Shown: one piece after another, positions 1-12,204 of the stretch
Numbering within the stretch: position 1 is the first letter of the stretch
Layout of the letters: every line of letters begins with the position of its first letter
Assembly: GCA_019925795.1 (NCBI GenBank)
Contig: CM034298.1
Span: forward strand, 51,424,365 to 51,488,364
Direction of reading: 5' to 3'
DNA from: Dendrobium chrysotoxum
Taxonomy: Eukaryota; Streptophyta; Magnoliopsida; Asparagales; Orchidaceae
Length of the DNA stretch: 64,000 bases
Program-made: the position numbers and the translations under genes
Notes under the pieces: model-generated
The model's database searches: none
Told to the model about the DNA's origin: nothing
Seen by the model: the letters and a program-made list of their open reading frames with translations, nothing else

Positions 1-925
1 GATTTCAAGGTTTGATTTGAATGGGCCATGTTGAAATTTAGAGGAAACTTTGATTTTGCCCTTTAGGGGCATTTTAGTCATTTTAACCCCTAGTCAACTG
101 GGGGTCCAAGTAGGTCCACCAAAATATAAATTAATGCTTAACATATCATAATCAAGGGTGTAGATATCATCAAAGGTCTTGGGGAAGGTCCCAAGGTCAA
201 AGACTACAGGGTAGAGGGTCCATTGGCATATGCCATAAATATTTGAAGGTTTTATAGCCTTTGGAAATAGATTCAGTTTCTAGGGCTAGAGGTCTCAGAA
301 TGAGCTCAAATTTGGAGGGAAGACCCTAGGGAAATGCCTAATCAATATGAAATTGATAGATCATAATTTGGGGGTCATTTGACTGGGCTTTAAAATATTT
401 AAAAAATTATTTAAAAAGGCTTTAAAAATATAGCCATTTAGCCTTGCATTTGGCCTGGATTTTTTTGGTTTGAATTGGGTTTTGGATTTGATTGCTTGAT
501 TTTGAATTATCCACATCACTCACAATTAATTGGATGATTGTAAATGACTGGATAAGATTGAAACAAGATTGGAGGCTAGTTTGAAGACTGGATTGAGGTT
601 TGAAGTAGAGTTTGAACTTTGAATTGAATTGAAGTCATGATTTTGATTGACTCGAGATTCTGGATTGATTTGAGGTTTGTGTTAAAGTCTGGATTAAGGT
701 TTGAATTAAGATCTGGATTAAAAATTGGATTAAAATCTGGATTTAAAGTTTGAGTAGAAGGTTAGACTTAAGTATGGGTTTAAAGTTGAGTTAAAGTCTG
801 ATTTTGAATGATTTGAGGTTCTGGATGATTGACAGTTGGATACCTGTCAACCATCAGATTGAAGGGTAGAAATCTGGATGGGATCCTGTAACCTCATACA
901 AAAATGAGGTCAACAGATGGTTAAA
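1..925. repeat. Dispersed repeat, copy 1 (probable gypsy LTR part)
   Basis: This stretch is a diverged copy of 55,680-56,428. Matching landmarks run in the same order: the block around 70-100 (gtcattttaacc, tagtcaa), 'aaggtcccaaggtcaaag' near 190, 'gccataaatatttgaa' near 230, 'gagctcaaatttgga' near 302, and 'acctcatacaaaaatgaggt' near 892. After that last landmark the two copies lose similarity. Copy 1 is longer, mainly because of a low-complexity 'tggattaa' tract at about 640-780. The second copy lies just inside a probable gypsy LTR, so this is likely the same kind of LTR sequence. No coding potential is seen. Confidence 0.6.
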
Positions 926-3149
926 GTGAGAGGCTTTTTTTACAGCGGGAGAAAATGAATAAGAAGGAGAAGACGATAATGGCTCACTCCGAGCAGTCTA
1001 TGGAGCAAGTGCTTGGTTAAAATCCAAGCTAATATGTCACAAATTCATTTCCATATGGGCTTTGGGAAGCTTTATGATGCTTAATTACAGTTCATTAATG
1101 TACTCAATAACTGAATTAATGATTTATAATTAAGGGGATAAATATAAGTTGTTTGATAAAATATTTTAAGTTTTAGCCAAATTTATCAAAATATTCTTCT
1201 AAAAAGCTATAAATATGATCTCATTTTATATATGAAAGATGTTCTAGAGTAGAGAGATTTGAAAATTTCTATTGCCTTGCACAAAATTAGCCATCAACAA
1301 TCATCACCATTGTCAAATTTATGTGTGTAACTCTCATCACCTAAATCGTGACATCCAACATTTTTATTGGACTTAGGTTGTTTGACTGTAGACACCTAGC
1401 CTCTGTAACATGTATAACAAGAATCAAGCAATTATTCCTGCTTATATTTAGTCCCAGTGATGTTTCCCTTTTTTGAGTTTTCAATGTAAAAAAATTAGAT
1501 GCTTGTAACTCTTATTCATGTGAGTTCAAGATCTTTATATAAAATTAATATATTAAAATCTCAATTATTATAAATTTTCCAGCATGTAATAATATGTATT
1601 ATTAGGGATTCATATTTCAATTAATTATTGATACGAAATCAAAGATTGGATTGATTAAGCATAAATCTCGATGCACACTTGAACCAAAATTTTCTAGATT
1701 TACATTCAGAATAATTCAAACTTTGATTTGAACAAACTTATAGTCAAACTAATTGACTCAATAAGATGAACCCAACGAGTCCAAAATGATTTGATTCAAG
1801 TTTAAATAAGTCAAATCAATAGCTTGAAGCAAATAAAAAAAACTTTGGAATATTAACTGGGGGACCAAATGATCTCCAAAATTGGCATGCTTATAGTCAA
1901 TCAAGCATCTTTTCAAGATGAATGCAATAAACCCAAGATCTTTTAATTCCAATGACCTTGAGGAACTCAGATGATGAACAAATACTGCATAATTAAAGGA
2001 ATCAATACAAGTTGTTAAATGAAGTGTTATGATTTTTCTTAATTTTATGGGATATATCACTCTAAAAAATCTATAAATATCCCCTATCTTTATGTGAAGA
2101 GAATCTTTAGCTAGATATTTAAAATAGCTTGGAGACTCTAAGAATCCTAGAGCTCCACCAGAGCACCACCGTCGTCGAACCTTCATCATCTAAATGTCGC
2201 CAATGGACCTTTGTCGCTCGATTGTCATCGTCATACCACCACCTTCTGACCACCTCATACCGAAGTTAAATCACCATCATTGAACCTTCGCCACTCGACT
2301 GCCATAGTTAGACCTATATTGGTTGTCCGTCGTCATTGGATCACTACCTAACCACTATCGTAGGATCACCACCCAATCGCCACATTTGAACCATCACTGC
2401 CCAACCATCGTTGCCATACTTTTGCTGCCTGGCTACAATCGTTAGACCTTCATCACTTCAATATGGCTATTGGACCTTTATAGTTTGACTCCAATCAATA
2501 CAAACTAATCCTCTTACAAGTGGTTGACTAAAATTAGGACAGCCTTGACCTAGTTTGGCTCTCCTCCTTCAACCATCCTTGAAACTCATTGAAACTAAAC
2601 AAAAATTTATATTATATCTTTAGGAATCCCCCCAAACCATTCCAAGCCTTTGGGGCTACCCCAAAGACATAACTAAAAGCATCTCCCAATTACATATTTT
2701 AAAATTAGTCAATACCAATGCAAACTAAAAACTTGGCCTTGTTTTAGTGTATCTTCCACAAAACAACCTAAAAATTATTGGATTCCCTCCAAAAATTCCA
2801 AATTACATCTCCTAACCTTCCTCAATAAATTTTGAAAAGGATCCATATCCTAAAGGCCCCTCCATGCCACAAACCTAAAGGTAGAATCATCATGGGTAGT
2901 CCTAGGGTTGGTTTGACCTAAGCCCTTGGCAAAAAACCCACCTATAAAACCTCCCTACTCATCTTGAGGTCTTTTACACATCCTTATACACCAACCATAG
3001 AAATTAGAAGCGTTGATTTATTTGAAATTTGAAGAATTGGTTTATCACTATCGAGGCTAGGTCAACCACCTCCTTCCAATGAAACCTTTTTAAACCATGC
3101 ATAAGCTACCATCATATATTTCAAAGGCATCAAAATATATTCATTTCTT
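926..3149. other. No gene seen; AT-rich sequence with a trinucleotide-rich patch
   Basis: I see no supportable gene here. About 1,200-1,250 and 2,060-2,110 resemble each other (an 'aaagctataaata' type TATA context followed by an A/G-rich leader), which could be two decayed LTR promoter regions. Positions 2,170-2,520 are unusually rich in CCA/CGT-type triplets (ccaccgtcgtcg and similar) and look like a degenerate trinucleotide tract. The longest open frame (minus, 1,758-2,189) has no recognisable domain and lies in AT-rich sequence. The part after about 2,500 may be the decayed endonuclease-side region of the LINE that follows, but I cannot show it. Confidence 0.4.
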
Positions 3150-4735
3150 AATTTTTGGACTTTATGGGCCTTACCCCTCAATTTCCTATAAATTATTGAG
3201 GATGATTACAATTCTTACTCTAAAGAATACTTCGTCTTTGCTCAAATGAGAAATCAAATCAATCAAAAATAAATTGAAGATATTAAAGATAAATTATATC
3301 TCATCTTTATAGCCCTTGATAGAGACTCTCATAATGCAATGGCATCCTTGAGGAAAAAAAAGCTCTTTCTTTTAAAATTAGACATCTATCTAAGCTTAAA
3401 GCCTTTTTGGCCATGCAACATGTCAAAGCTCATCGGCTCACTCATATAAATGAAAATGTAAAATTATTTTATCATAAAGTACGGCTAGCATTTCTTTAAT
3501 GCTATCAAATCCTTAAAGATTGACATAGGTTGTGCTATTTCTTATGATCTTGTTGTTATTGTGGCTATTTCCTTTCTTAAGGCCTCTAAATAAAATGTCC
3601 CCAAAATTATAAAACCAAGGCATTCCCCACCCTTTCAACATACCTATTTAATTATCTTGAGATTGATTTATAGATAGATGTTATACATATTGTAGTCTTT
3701 TGGATTGCCAAAAATGAATTTCCTAGTGTTAGTGGGTTTATTAATAAATTCTTTATTGTTGCTTGGAGTATTATTGGTTTAACCTTCAATATTAGTTTTA
3801 CACTTATTATTCATAGGATTAATTTGTTGCCTAATCATTTTAAATTAAAAATTATAATATTTCATAAAGAAAGACTTATATTACCAATAGAGATTATAAA
3901 CATTTTTCTTTTTATGACTTTTTTTATAATATAATTACCAAAATCCTTTTCTCCTAACTTGGAGGTTCATCACTTATATTGTTTCTCATACTTAAAGAAC
4001 TTTTATTTAGGGTAGGCTTCCAGAAGAAAATGTTGTCTTCACAGTATTACTAGCTCAAGGTTTTCATAGTTATAAAGGGCCAAAGTGTTTTTGTGTTAAT
4101 ATTGATATCGTTGAAGCCTTTAACATCCTAAATAGGGATACTCTGATAATATAATGCTTTTTAAAGGCATTTATGATAACTATACTTGATAGATTATAAA
4201 TTATATTTCTAAAGTTTATTTTATTTCCTTATTAATATCAATGGGTCCCTTTAAGGATACTTTAACTCTTCCACCTCTTTTCATTAGGAATGCTCCTTAC
4301 CCTGCCTCCCAAAATGATTTATCATGTTTGAAGGATTAGACTTCATTTGAAAATTATTCCTCATATATTAAGCAACAATTCCCTCATATGTCTCACTTAT
4401 TATTTATTGATTATGTTATTGTATTTTGAGGATGCACCAAATTTAATCTCCATTATTTGAACTTAATATTATCTATTTCTTAATGAAACTTTGATATCTT
4501 CTATAACATTGACAAAAGCTACATTATATTCTCAAATTTATGTTCCAATAAAAAATTCTATATAATTTGTGTGCCTTTAAAATATATACCCATCACTTAT
4601 TTAGGCCTCCTTTGTCTCTCATTAGTATTAGATTCTTCAACTTCCAAGCTCTTATTGACAAGAAATAACATAGACTCTTTGTTTAGAAAGTTTCTCCTTA
4701 TCATTAAATAGACCATGCACACCACTCTTTTGGCT
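3150..4735 (+). pseudogene. LINE (L1-type) reverse transcriptase remnant
   Basis: Conceptual translation of the plus strand gives spaced fragments typical of a plant LINE RT. There is a Lys-rich pre-RT segment near 3,340-3,470. A 'PLFIRNAPYPASQ' stretch near 4,275-4,320 sits where the core-RT block lies. The catalytic box region reads LLFIDYVIVF at 4,397-4,426, where the second Asp of the usual (F/Y)xDD is Tyr. A 'NIDKSYIIFS' stretch near 4,505 matches the 'iN..KS.i.fS' motif, and ITYLGL near 4,592 matches the conserved 'YLGlPl' block. The last three are in one frame, separated by stop codons, so the assignment does not rest on one chance match. Several stops and frame changes upstream make it dead. 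The element is interrupted at its 3' side by the LTR that starts at 4,737. Target-site duplications and a poly(A) tail were not found. Confidence 0.6.
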
Positions 4736-4736
4736 C

Positions 4737-5301
4737 TGATTAGCTTTGATACGCCTTGTATCAAAAAATTAATCATGTTGATCAATCGGGTAGTTCTGTT
4801 GTCTCGGACCTCAAAGCTTGTCGTGTGCTCTGAGGGGTGTGGGGGGTTCACCCGAACCCGAAATATTTTTTTCCATAAAATGCTCCGATGCTACATACTG
4901 AGCGCCCCGGTAATGTGTTCTCGAGTGCCCAAGCGCTGAACTATAGAGAGCAGAGCACCATAGCAATGTTGTTAGACGGATTAGATAGTTATTTTTCTCA
5001 TTTTTCTCAAGGGTTGCATCCCTTGGGGGTTATAACTTACTTTCTCTTGTATTTTTTTAGTGTGTATACATTAAGAATGGAGCATGTGAGAAGAGAAGTA
5101 AGGAGAGAGTGAAAGAGAAGAGAGATTTGTACTTATTTCTCCCAAATTTTATAGTGGATTTCTTGGTGTGGTGTGGCTTCATGATTTTTTCTTATTTTGG
5201 ATTTTTTCATGTTAAATCCTGATGTCCTTTACTTTCTACTGCTTTAATTTCTTACTTGTTTCATCATTGTGGTATTTATGCCTCCTCATCTCCCCCCAAC
5301 A
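4737..5301 (+). mobile_element. Tnt1/Tork-type copia LTR, solo or orphan
   Basis: This stretch is homologous in the same orientation to the 3' LTR at 61,957-62,613. Shared landmarks include 'gatcaatc' near the start, degenerate AGCGCT/TGGTGCT words in the middle (4,885-4,965), 'aagggttg.atccctt' near 5,010, an A/G-rich run 'agagagtgaaagagaagaga' at 5,104, and 'ggtgtggtgtggctt' near 5,170. It runs from TGATTA to CCCCAACA, so it has TG...CA ends. No primer-binding site follows the 3' edge and the flanking 5-mers (ggctc/aaaat) do not match. It is therefore a solo LTR with lost duplications or one end of a rearranged element. It appears to cut into the LINE remnant on its left. The start is inferred from the alignment and is less certain than the end. 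Confidence 0.6.
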
Positions 5302-6427
5302 AAAATAGCCAATGAACCAATACAAATTCAATAAACAATATATTTTTATTGTTAAATAAGGAAATATGCAAAAAATAAGATAAAATGCTCCTCTTTAGAG
5401 AGGAGGACTGTCTCTACCAAACCCTAGATGCTGCTAGTATCCCTCATAAAAATAGTAGACAATAAACTTTTATAAAATTCTACATCCAAAATATAGTATA
5501 AACATTACTACTTATAGTAAATAATAAATAATAAATTCTAAAATATCCCTCCCCTAAGCATCCCCTTGCCCCAATAAGCACCCAAATTTGTCCTCTTCAA
5601 TTAGGAAACATTTCTTAATTAATCATCCCAAAAATCATCCCCCAAATCCCCCCCCCCCCTTCAATTAGAAAATATCTCATAATTAATCCCCTTTGATTGA
5701 GAATCTTCATAAACAACTCCATCTTATTTATGAAACTTCCTAATTCCCTCTCAATCAAATTAACCGGTTCATCAATAATCCCCTCCCAAAGTGCCACAAT
5801 GTCCTTAAGGTGGAATGAGCAAACTGCTACTGAAGCATTAGACTGAAAAATGGATTATCACTAGGTCGAATGATCCCTGCCTCCAGTATCTCTGATTACT
5901 CTCGAGCTCATTCTTCTATAGTTGGAGAGAACAGTATGAATGAACATTGATATGTGAAACTCCTTCCTTCAAAATGATAACATGCTCGTGTTCTCACAGA
6001 GGAGGCAACCTCTGAGCTAGCTAGAACACCTCTCAATATTGTTATAAGAGTGATTGAACCATGTCTAGTATCTTCTCCCCATCTTATTCTCCTTCTAAAC
6101 TCTGGAGATCCACCAAGAATCCCCCTCCTTCCCCTTGCAGGGCTCAAATAATGGTTTTTAAAGAAACTATTGCTTTGGATAAGCTTGGGTCTCCCTTAAT
6201 TACCACCTTTTTTCCTTCCACTTGGATCTCCATGGACAATACCTTCCAGTTCATCTTAGTCTACCCCAAGGTTTGTAGCCATTTCATTCCCAAAATTAAA
6301 TTAATACTTCCCAACTTAAATGGAAGGAAATCCTCCTTAATGTAAATCCCTTGCAGCTCTACCTCAAAATCCTAACATATCCCTTTGCCCCTTTCTACCT
6401 TTTTTACGTCTATCATCACTCTAAATC
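5302..6427. other. No gene seen
   Basis: AT-rich sequence with two C-rich runs (about 5,551-5,562 and 5,641-5,660). The open frames at 5,615-6,345 on both strands show no recognised domain and are interrupted by low-complexity sequence. I see no RNA gene or repeat boundary here, apart from the LTR edges on either side. Confidence 0.4.
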
Positions 6428-6665
6428 TGTAATAGCCCGTATGTTAACTCTTTCAAATTTTATTTTTTTGGAGTCAATACAAGTCCAAATTATAAACTAT
6501 ATTTGCCATAACATTATTATTATAGCATTTTACTTGCATAATTTTTTTCATAATTTTTGGACGCTAGTAAAAATTCTTAAGAAAATGACACATGTCAGTA
6601 TAAGTAGGGATTATAGGGACTGTCAGATATCTATTTTACAAATTGATTTCACCAATATTTTTTAA
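6428..6665 (+). repeat. Gypsy-type LTR start, copy 1
   Basis: The stretch begins TGTAATAGCCC, a common 5' end for plant Ty3/gypsy LTRs. It aligns over about 240 bases with 57,436-57,668: 'agagtcaata.aagtccaaatta', 'cattattattgtag', 'cgctagtaaaaat', 'atttcaccaatatt'. After 6,665 the copies separate, which could be sequence divergence or a truncation. The 3' end of the LTR cannot be placed. There is no coding potential. Confidence 0.55.
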
Positions 6666-9640
6666 ATAAAATAATTTATTTTATGGATATTTTTCTATAA
6701 TTTTTGAAGTCCTAAAATAATTTATTTGATTTTTTATGCTAAAGAATTAATTAAATTTAGTATTATATTATTATTTATTATAAAATATCTTACCCTTTTC
6801 TCCTCTTTATTTTAGCATAACAAAGAAGATTTTAGGTAATTTGAGAGAAAATATGAGGAGATAGAAAGGAATCTTAAGATTTTGAGGTAGCAGAACAATT
6901 TTCATCAGTTAAGCAAGTTAGGAAATTTACTCATCTCACTGTAAGGAATCATGATCTTATTTATTATTGTTGGTGGAAATTTTGAAAAAGGGAGATTCAC
7001 CTTGTGAGGAGCAAAACAAATCTCAATTAAATTTCTTTGGCAAAATTAAAAATTTAAATTTAAATTTTAATTATGGAGTTGATTAGACCATTAAGGATAA
7101 TATGCCGCCTCGTAAGGTAATGATAGAATCTCCTAATGGGTTCAGACCCAGAATTGTAGATTTTCTCTTAAATGTCGTATCCTGATTTAAGGGAGAATCA
7201 CATATGACCCTGAAGGGTCAAGACAAAGTTTAGCCAAATATTGGACTATGATAATCAAGAAGAGTGATCGTTAATTTCATATTCGAATTCATCTTAACAA
7301 ATGATATACCTCCCCATAAGAGGAAGATATCATCTGTAAACAATCATTCAAACATGATGATAACGATCGTCAATTTTAATTGTCTCAAAGAGGATTTAAT
7401 TTAAATTTTGAAAAGAGATTGATGTGGGTTCTAAATCTCCTATGAGCGCAAGCCCTCATAGTTAATTACATTATACAAAATTAAAATCTTCTACAAATAC
7501 TCTTGATTAAAATAACGGCAGAATTTTATTTAGAGATTTTCTAGGAGTGATGTTAAAGAGGTAAAAATGGAATTTCAAATGGGATTGGAACAAGATTGAG
7601 CAGTTATTCTCGGGGTCAAGGGAAGAAGGGTATGAGACACTTTAAGATTTTGAAAATGATTCAGAAGTGTCCCAACCTAATCTAAATATTGGGCTTTAAA
7701 TTTTAGATTGAGGAGAATTTTAATTTGAGTTAAATGATTTATCAAATATTTATCGGGTCTTATGAATCAAAACCTGCCTCAAATCCTAAATCTAAATTGG
7801 GCTCATACCACGGTGGCCCTAACCTAACTAATGTAGTGCAAAATCCATGAATTTGGTCATTTTATGAAAGAGTGGTAGGGAAATTTTTATTAAACTTTTT
7901 GAGAGTTGGGACCGACATCTAGAGAGGATCTTAATTGGTCTCTTGACTTATGTAGGGTGAAAATGCTAAAATAAAATGCAATTAAGATTTAGACCCTTTT
8001 AAGTGTATTTCTAATGTAATATATGGTGACCGACTTGATTAAATGCATAAAGTTGGAATGAAGCAGTTTAAAAAAGGCTTAAAAATAGTTTTTATCCCAA
8101 AGATTACACAAATTCCCCTTGAAATATCTGCACCCTCATAGGCTAGGTGGTCTACCAAAACTCGCAGGTGGAGAGGTGATTAACAAAAAGAAAGAAGGTG
8201 CAACAAAGATGTTATGTGAACTCCCGTTGGTCATGGGCTTACTTTTTAGATCGTTAGAGTTTCTATGTTACCTTAAAGATTTTATTTTGATTTTAATAGA
8301 AAAATTTTGGCGTACCCTCATGAGCCTCTGTGTATCCAGGCTAAAACATAATCGACACACAAGCACAAAAAAACTAAGAAAAGCAGGTAATCCTATAAAC
8401 AATCATATCAAAGAAAATATATCAATATAATTAATTCCTTAAAGTAAAGTCTATATGCAAATGCCCATTTATTATAACCCAAGGTCTGCAAAAATTAAAA
8501 GTGGTTGGGCACCACTGACAACAACCTGAATTCCGATCCTAATACAGATGCAAGTGACTTTGAGTGAGTACTGTTTGTCTTCAACTCCTCGGTCTTCTCC
8601 CCTTCGGACTCCTTGGATTTTTCATAGCTGGATACCCAAATGGAAAAGAAAACTCTTCCCCGAAGGGGAGGTTATTCTTTTCACTTTGGGTATGAAGATG
8701 ATCCAAACTTGAGCTTCCAAATGAAGAAGGACTATCCCCATAAGGGGTATCCTTTTCTCTTTGGAATCCAACTTTGGATCTATGTATCCCCAACTCAAAG
8801 TATGACTTTCATAACTCAATACTTTAAATGAATTACATTAATATAAAAATGAAAATTCTAGATTCTCCTGTAAGGTTATCCTAAGTATTTAATAATCAAA
8901 TCAATTCCCAAGCAGTTATATATATGTACAAAAAAGTAAACACACTTAGCCACGCTCTTTTTTTATTTGGGGGCTAAGCAGCTGAAGCACCTATAATAGT
9001 TATATTTATTATTTATTTAATCCCCTTTATTACCCTACATAAACATGGCCACCAGCAAAAAATTCAGTGAGCATCTAGATCATTCCTAACATAGAGATAA
9101 TCTAATCGCCCATCACATCAATTCACATAGTATAGTAAAAGTAAACAAATATACTAATCAATTTTCAATCATAATATATAATGAAATCCCTAAAAATATG
9201 GCACATAACAGTAAACTAAACACCAACCTAGTTTAGACTAGAGTTTGTTGTCCTAGCAAACTATTTAAAGTGTGTGCAAATGGTCGTGTGCTGGTGTAGA
9301 TCCTAGAATGGGTAACTTATTGGAATTATCTGGAGTTTGAATTTGTTGAAGGTTTAAAAGGAGATTTGATCAGAGTTTAAGTCTTAATGCATTAAAGTTT
9401 AAATTAAACATATTTTAATAGTTGAATGACTATTACCTTTGTTGCTCACTAAGGCTGTAAAGTTTATTTCACCTTCCTTAGGGCTAACATAATAGCCTCA
9501 TAGGCTTAGGTTACCTAGTAGTAATCAGGGTTGATTAAGTTAATTTAGTTGGTTAGGAATTAAGGGTTAATTAATATTAATTAATTTAATTAATTACTAA
9601 TTTTAAAAGTTAAATTAGTTTATATTTTCTATCAACAGGT
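6666..9640. other. No gene seen; probable decayed LTR sequence with small hairpins
   Basis: This is AT-rich sequence without a supported gene. Around 8,590-8,770 the base composition shifts and two compact hairpins occur: CTTCCCC-GAA-GGGGAG near 8,661 and ATCCCC-ATA-AGGGGTAT near 8,734, each followed by a 'tttggg/tttgga' context about 75-80 bases apart. They explain the short overlapping open frames on both strands there, which I do not regard as genes. The sequence style (blocks such as 'tattataacccaaggtctgc' near 8,471) resembles chromovirus-type gypsy LTRs, but I found no clean ends. Confidence 0.35.
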
Positions 9641-9650
9641 TCATAGTATT

Positions 9651-9720
9651 GTGCCACTAGGCTCGAGGAACCAGACCTCTTTAGGCACGTAGCCCCGCAG
9701 CCCGGAGTAGTCCATCCTAA
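9651..9720. repeat. Direct repeat, copy 1
   Basis: A roughly 70-base GC-richer segment containing 'aggctcgaggaacca', 'acgtagccccg' and 'ggagtagtccatcc'. It is repeated about 171 bases downstream in the same orientation, within an otherwise AT-rich sequence. Differences between the copies are mostly transitions. Confidence 0.8.
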
Positions 9721-9821
9721 AAACCTTATTAATGTGGTTGAATTAAGGATTTTAATTTGGTTAAATAATTAAAAGTAACTTAATTTTGATGTTTAACACT
9801 CTATTGAATCTAATTGTGGTG

Positions 9822-9892
9822 TTGTGCCACCAGGCTCGAGGAACTAGGCCTTCTTAGGATACGTAGCCCCGTAGCCTGGAGTAGTCCATCCA
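9822..9892. repeat. Direct repeat, copy 2
   Basis: Second copy of the 9,651 repeat: 'aggctcgaggaacta', 'acgtagccccg', 'ggagtagtccatcc'. The intervening sequence is AT-rich, so the pair looks like a local duplication inside an LTR or noncoding element region. I see no coding function. Confidence 0.8.
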
Positions 9893-11351
9893 ATAAACTT
9901 TATTTTTGGAGCGATTGTTAAGTATTTGAATGTTAGTTAAGTGGTTTTAGAATCAAATGAAGTTTTTTGGAATTTTCATTAATTGTTGAATTTTGGATTT
10001 TTTTAATTATTTAAATTGCTTTAATTAAGGGTCCAAAAGTTGAATTTTAAACCAAAGTTAATTTTGAAAGTTTCAAATTTTTAATAAATATTAGACCTTA
10101 GGATGAGTAATTAGACTATTAGTATGTTCAATTCAGAGTTTTCTATGAAAAGTTATGATTTTTCAAAGTTTTCTTAATTATTTAAATTTTAAAATTGTTT
10201 AATTAGGAAGGTTTTTGGAGTTTTGATCCAAATCAACTCCAAACTTCACATAATCACCCCCAAAATCCACGAATGATCCAAGGAGGTGTTTCCAAGTGTT
10301 TGGAATTTATTTAGGATTTTTTTATTATTTTTAATTAATTAATTTAATTAATTATTGATTTTGTTTTAAAGTTAAGTTGAAATCAAATTAAGGGTCTATT
10401 GATGGGTTTTTTAATTTTCATGTGTTAAGGATTCAAATTTGATCAATTGGTGCATTTTCAAGGATCTTTTGGAATTAAAATGAATTAATTAGGAATTATC
10501 TAAGGATCTAGGTCAAATCTAGAGGGGGAAAATGAGATTCCTAGTTGGTGGACCAAATGGGCACCAAATTCAATAAAATTTGGACCATGAGATCACCTAA
10601 TCTCAAGGTCCAAACACAATAAATTTGAGCCCAAGTGAAGCTCTTTAAGGTGGCTAACTAAGCCACCTATGGTAACTTCTAAGTTACCTTGGAAAAATCT
10701 TAGGGATTTATCCTAAGCTTTGATTGGGACAAAATTAGTGGTTCTACACTCGTCATGCTAAATACGACCATCACACCAAAAATTAGATCCTAACTCTCAT
10801 TGGAAAGATTATGGCATGAAATTGATTTTAAGAGTAAACCATGTACTTTAAAATCAAATTAAAGTGAAAGTGCCCATAAACTCCTCAAACCAGAGGGGAT
10901 AAAATTTGGACATGTCGAGGACATGCCCAAATTCAATCCCCCAAAGTCCCAACCCATGGTGACTTTAATTGCATGCAAATATAATAATAAAGAAAATATT
11001 TAAATGAAAATTAACACTAATATAGATATAATCATGACTTGAGACTATAGGGATTTTGTAGATATCTCTGAGATCTTTCCAATGAGCCCAAGAACACCTA
11101 GTTTGGCTAAGTGGATTAAGAGATCTCAAATTTTGAAGTTCCCTTGAATTTCCTATAAAATTAAATCCATATTAACATAGTCAGCCAGCACTTTATACGT
11201 GGCGTGCTATGATTGGGCAGCCAATCATTACGGCTAACTGTGTAAATGTGGGATCGATCATAGCTGTTGGATCATCGATCGAACAGCCGCGATTAAATGG
11301 GTTCCGGGACCACGAGATCTAATCAGAATTGTTGATTTAAAATCAACAGTT
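9893..11351. other. No gene seen; left flank of the copia array, probable gypsy LTR sequence
   Basis: Noncoding, AT-rich, ending in a GC-richer block (about 11,200-11,350) with 'gatcgatcatagctg' and 'gatcatcgatcgaacagc'. Across the copia array the sequence appears to continue at 53,993 in the same style ('tccgggagatcatgtcgg'). This suggests the array landed in a single pre-existing gypsy-type LTR, now split. The open frames here are short and unconvincing. Confidence 0.4.
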
Positions 11352-11356
11352 AGGAA
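11352..11356. repeat. Target-site duplication, left (aggaa)
   Basis: Five bases directly before the TG of the outermost left LTR. The partner after the outermost right LTR (53,988-53,992) is aggat, so four of five match. The match of the outermost edges, rather than of any inner pair, supports one insertion site for the whole tandem array. Confidence 0.55.
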
Positions 11357-11772
11357 TGAAAGTCTGAATAAGTTGTTAAACTTATTACAATAAGCCCGAG
11401 GGTAACCAAGAGGTGGGTGAATTTATAAGTTTAAAAATTATCTCTTGGAAATAAAACCTTTTATAAAGAAAATTTAATTTAAAATAGTATTTGAGCATGA
11501 TTAAAATTTCAGTAAAAAATTACTTTTCAACCACTATAAATAAAAATTACAGAAAGTAAAAATATGGTAAAAAGAAAAAAATAGTGAACACCAAATTTTA
11601 TAGTGGTTCGGTCCAACATGACCTACATCCACTCCCTAGAGACTCCTTGTCAAGGTATTGCACTATACTCAAGGGACTCTTCTTTTTCCCCCACAGCAAG
11701 GCGGAGAAGCCTTTATAATTTCCTTCTCTTCCATTAAACCCTGGTGCGGTAGAGAATTATCATCCTTTTTCA

Positions 11773-11925
11773 ACCTTCTGGTGAAGGCAGAGAACCCAGC
11801 ATCCTTTCTCACCCTCCAGGTGATGGCAAAGAACTAAGCATCCTTTCTCACCCTCCTGGTGATGGAAGAGAACCAAGCATCCTTTCTCAACCTCCTGGTG
11901 ACGACAGAGAACTGGACTCTCCTTC
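11773..11925. repeat. 39-base minisatellite in LTR 1
   Basis: About four imperfect tandem copies of a 39-base unit containing 'catcctttctcaccctcc' and 'ggtgatggcagagaacc'. It lies downstream of the TATA box on the transcribed minus strand, in the presumed leader. Because 39 is divisible by three, it gives a repeating 13-residue translation in several frames; that is a by-product of the period and not evidence for a protein. Confidence 0.8.
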
Positions 11926-12140
11926 AAAGATCTTCTCTCAAGAGTCTTCAAAGAGATAGGGTAGAGACTTGAAATACAAACAATGAGATCCTCACCTTTG
12001 GGCAATCTTGTGAATCCCCTCACAATTTTCTCTTCAAAGATCTCACCACACTCACTACTAAACACTCTCCCAAATCATTCTTTCTTTCACTCTCAAGAAG
12101 AAATTCATAGAAGATTGTAAGACAGTGAGTTTTTAGGACC

Positions 12141-12148
12141 CTTATATA
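12141..12148 (-). promoter_or_regulatory. TATA box of LTR 1
   Basis: Minus strand reads TATATAAG in the context TTTGTATATAAGGG. The identical context is kept in LTR 2 (21,821-21,828) and LTR 3 (53,093-53,100). It lies just below the palindrome array, as a core promoter would. Confidence 0.6.
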
Positions 12149-12204
12149 CAAAGGACAAGAAAAATCATCCAAAAACTAAAAATTTCAAGTTTGACAGACT
12201 TAGA

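Noticed and set aside
1758..2189. 143-codon minus-strand open frame
   Set aside because: AT-rich noncoding context, no recognised domain and no homologous copy kept open elsewhere in the window.
4732..4745. Primer-binding site on the minus strand (ggctctgat)
   Set aside because: Only nine bases match, and the LTR to the right has the opposite orientation by comparison with 61,957-62,613.
6061..6665. Two plus-strand open frames of about 94 and 104 codons
   Set aside because: The second runs into a gypsy LTR start at 6,428; neither shows a domain or gene structure.
8581..8831. Overlapping open frames on both strands
   Set aside because: Explained by a GC-richer, hairpin-bearing stretch; no coding signal.
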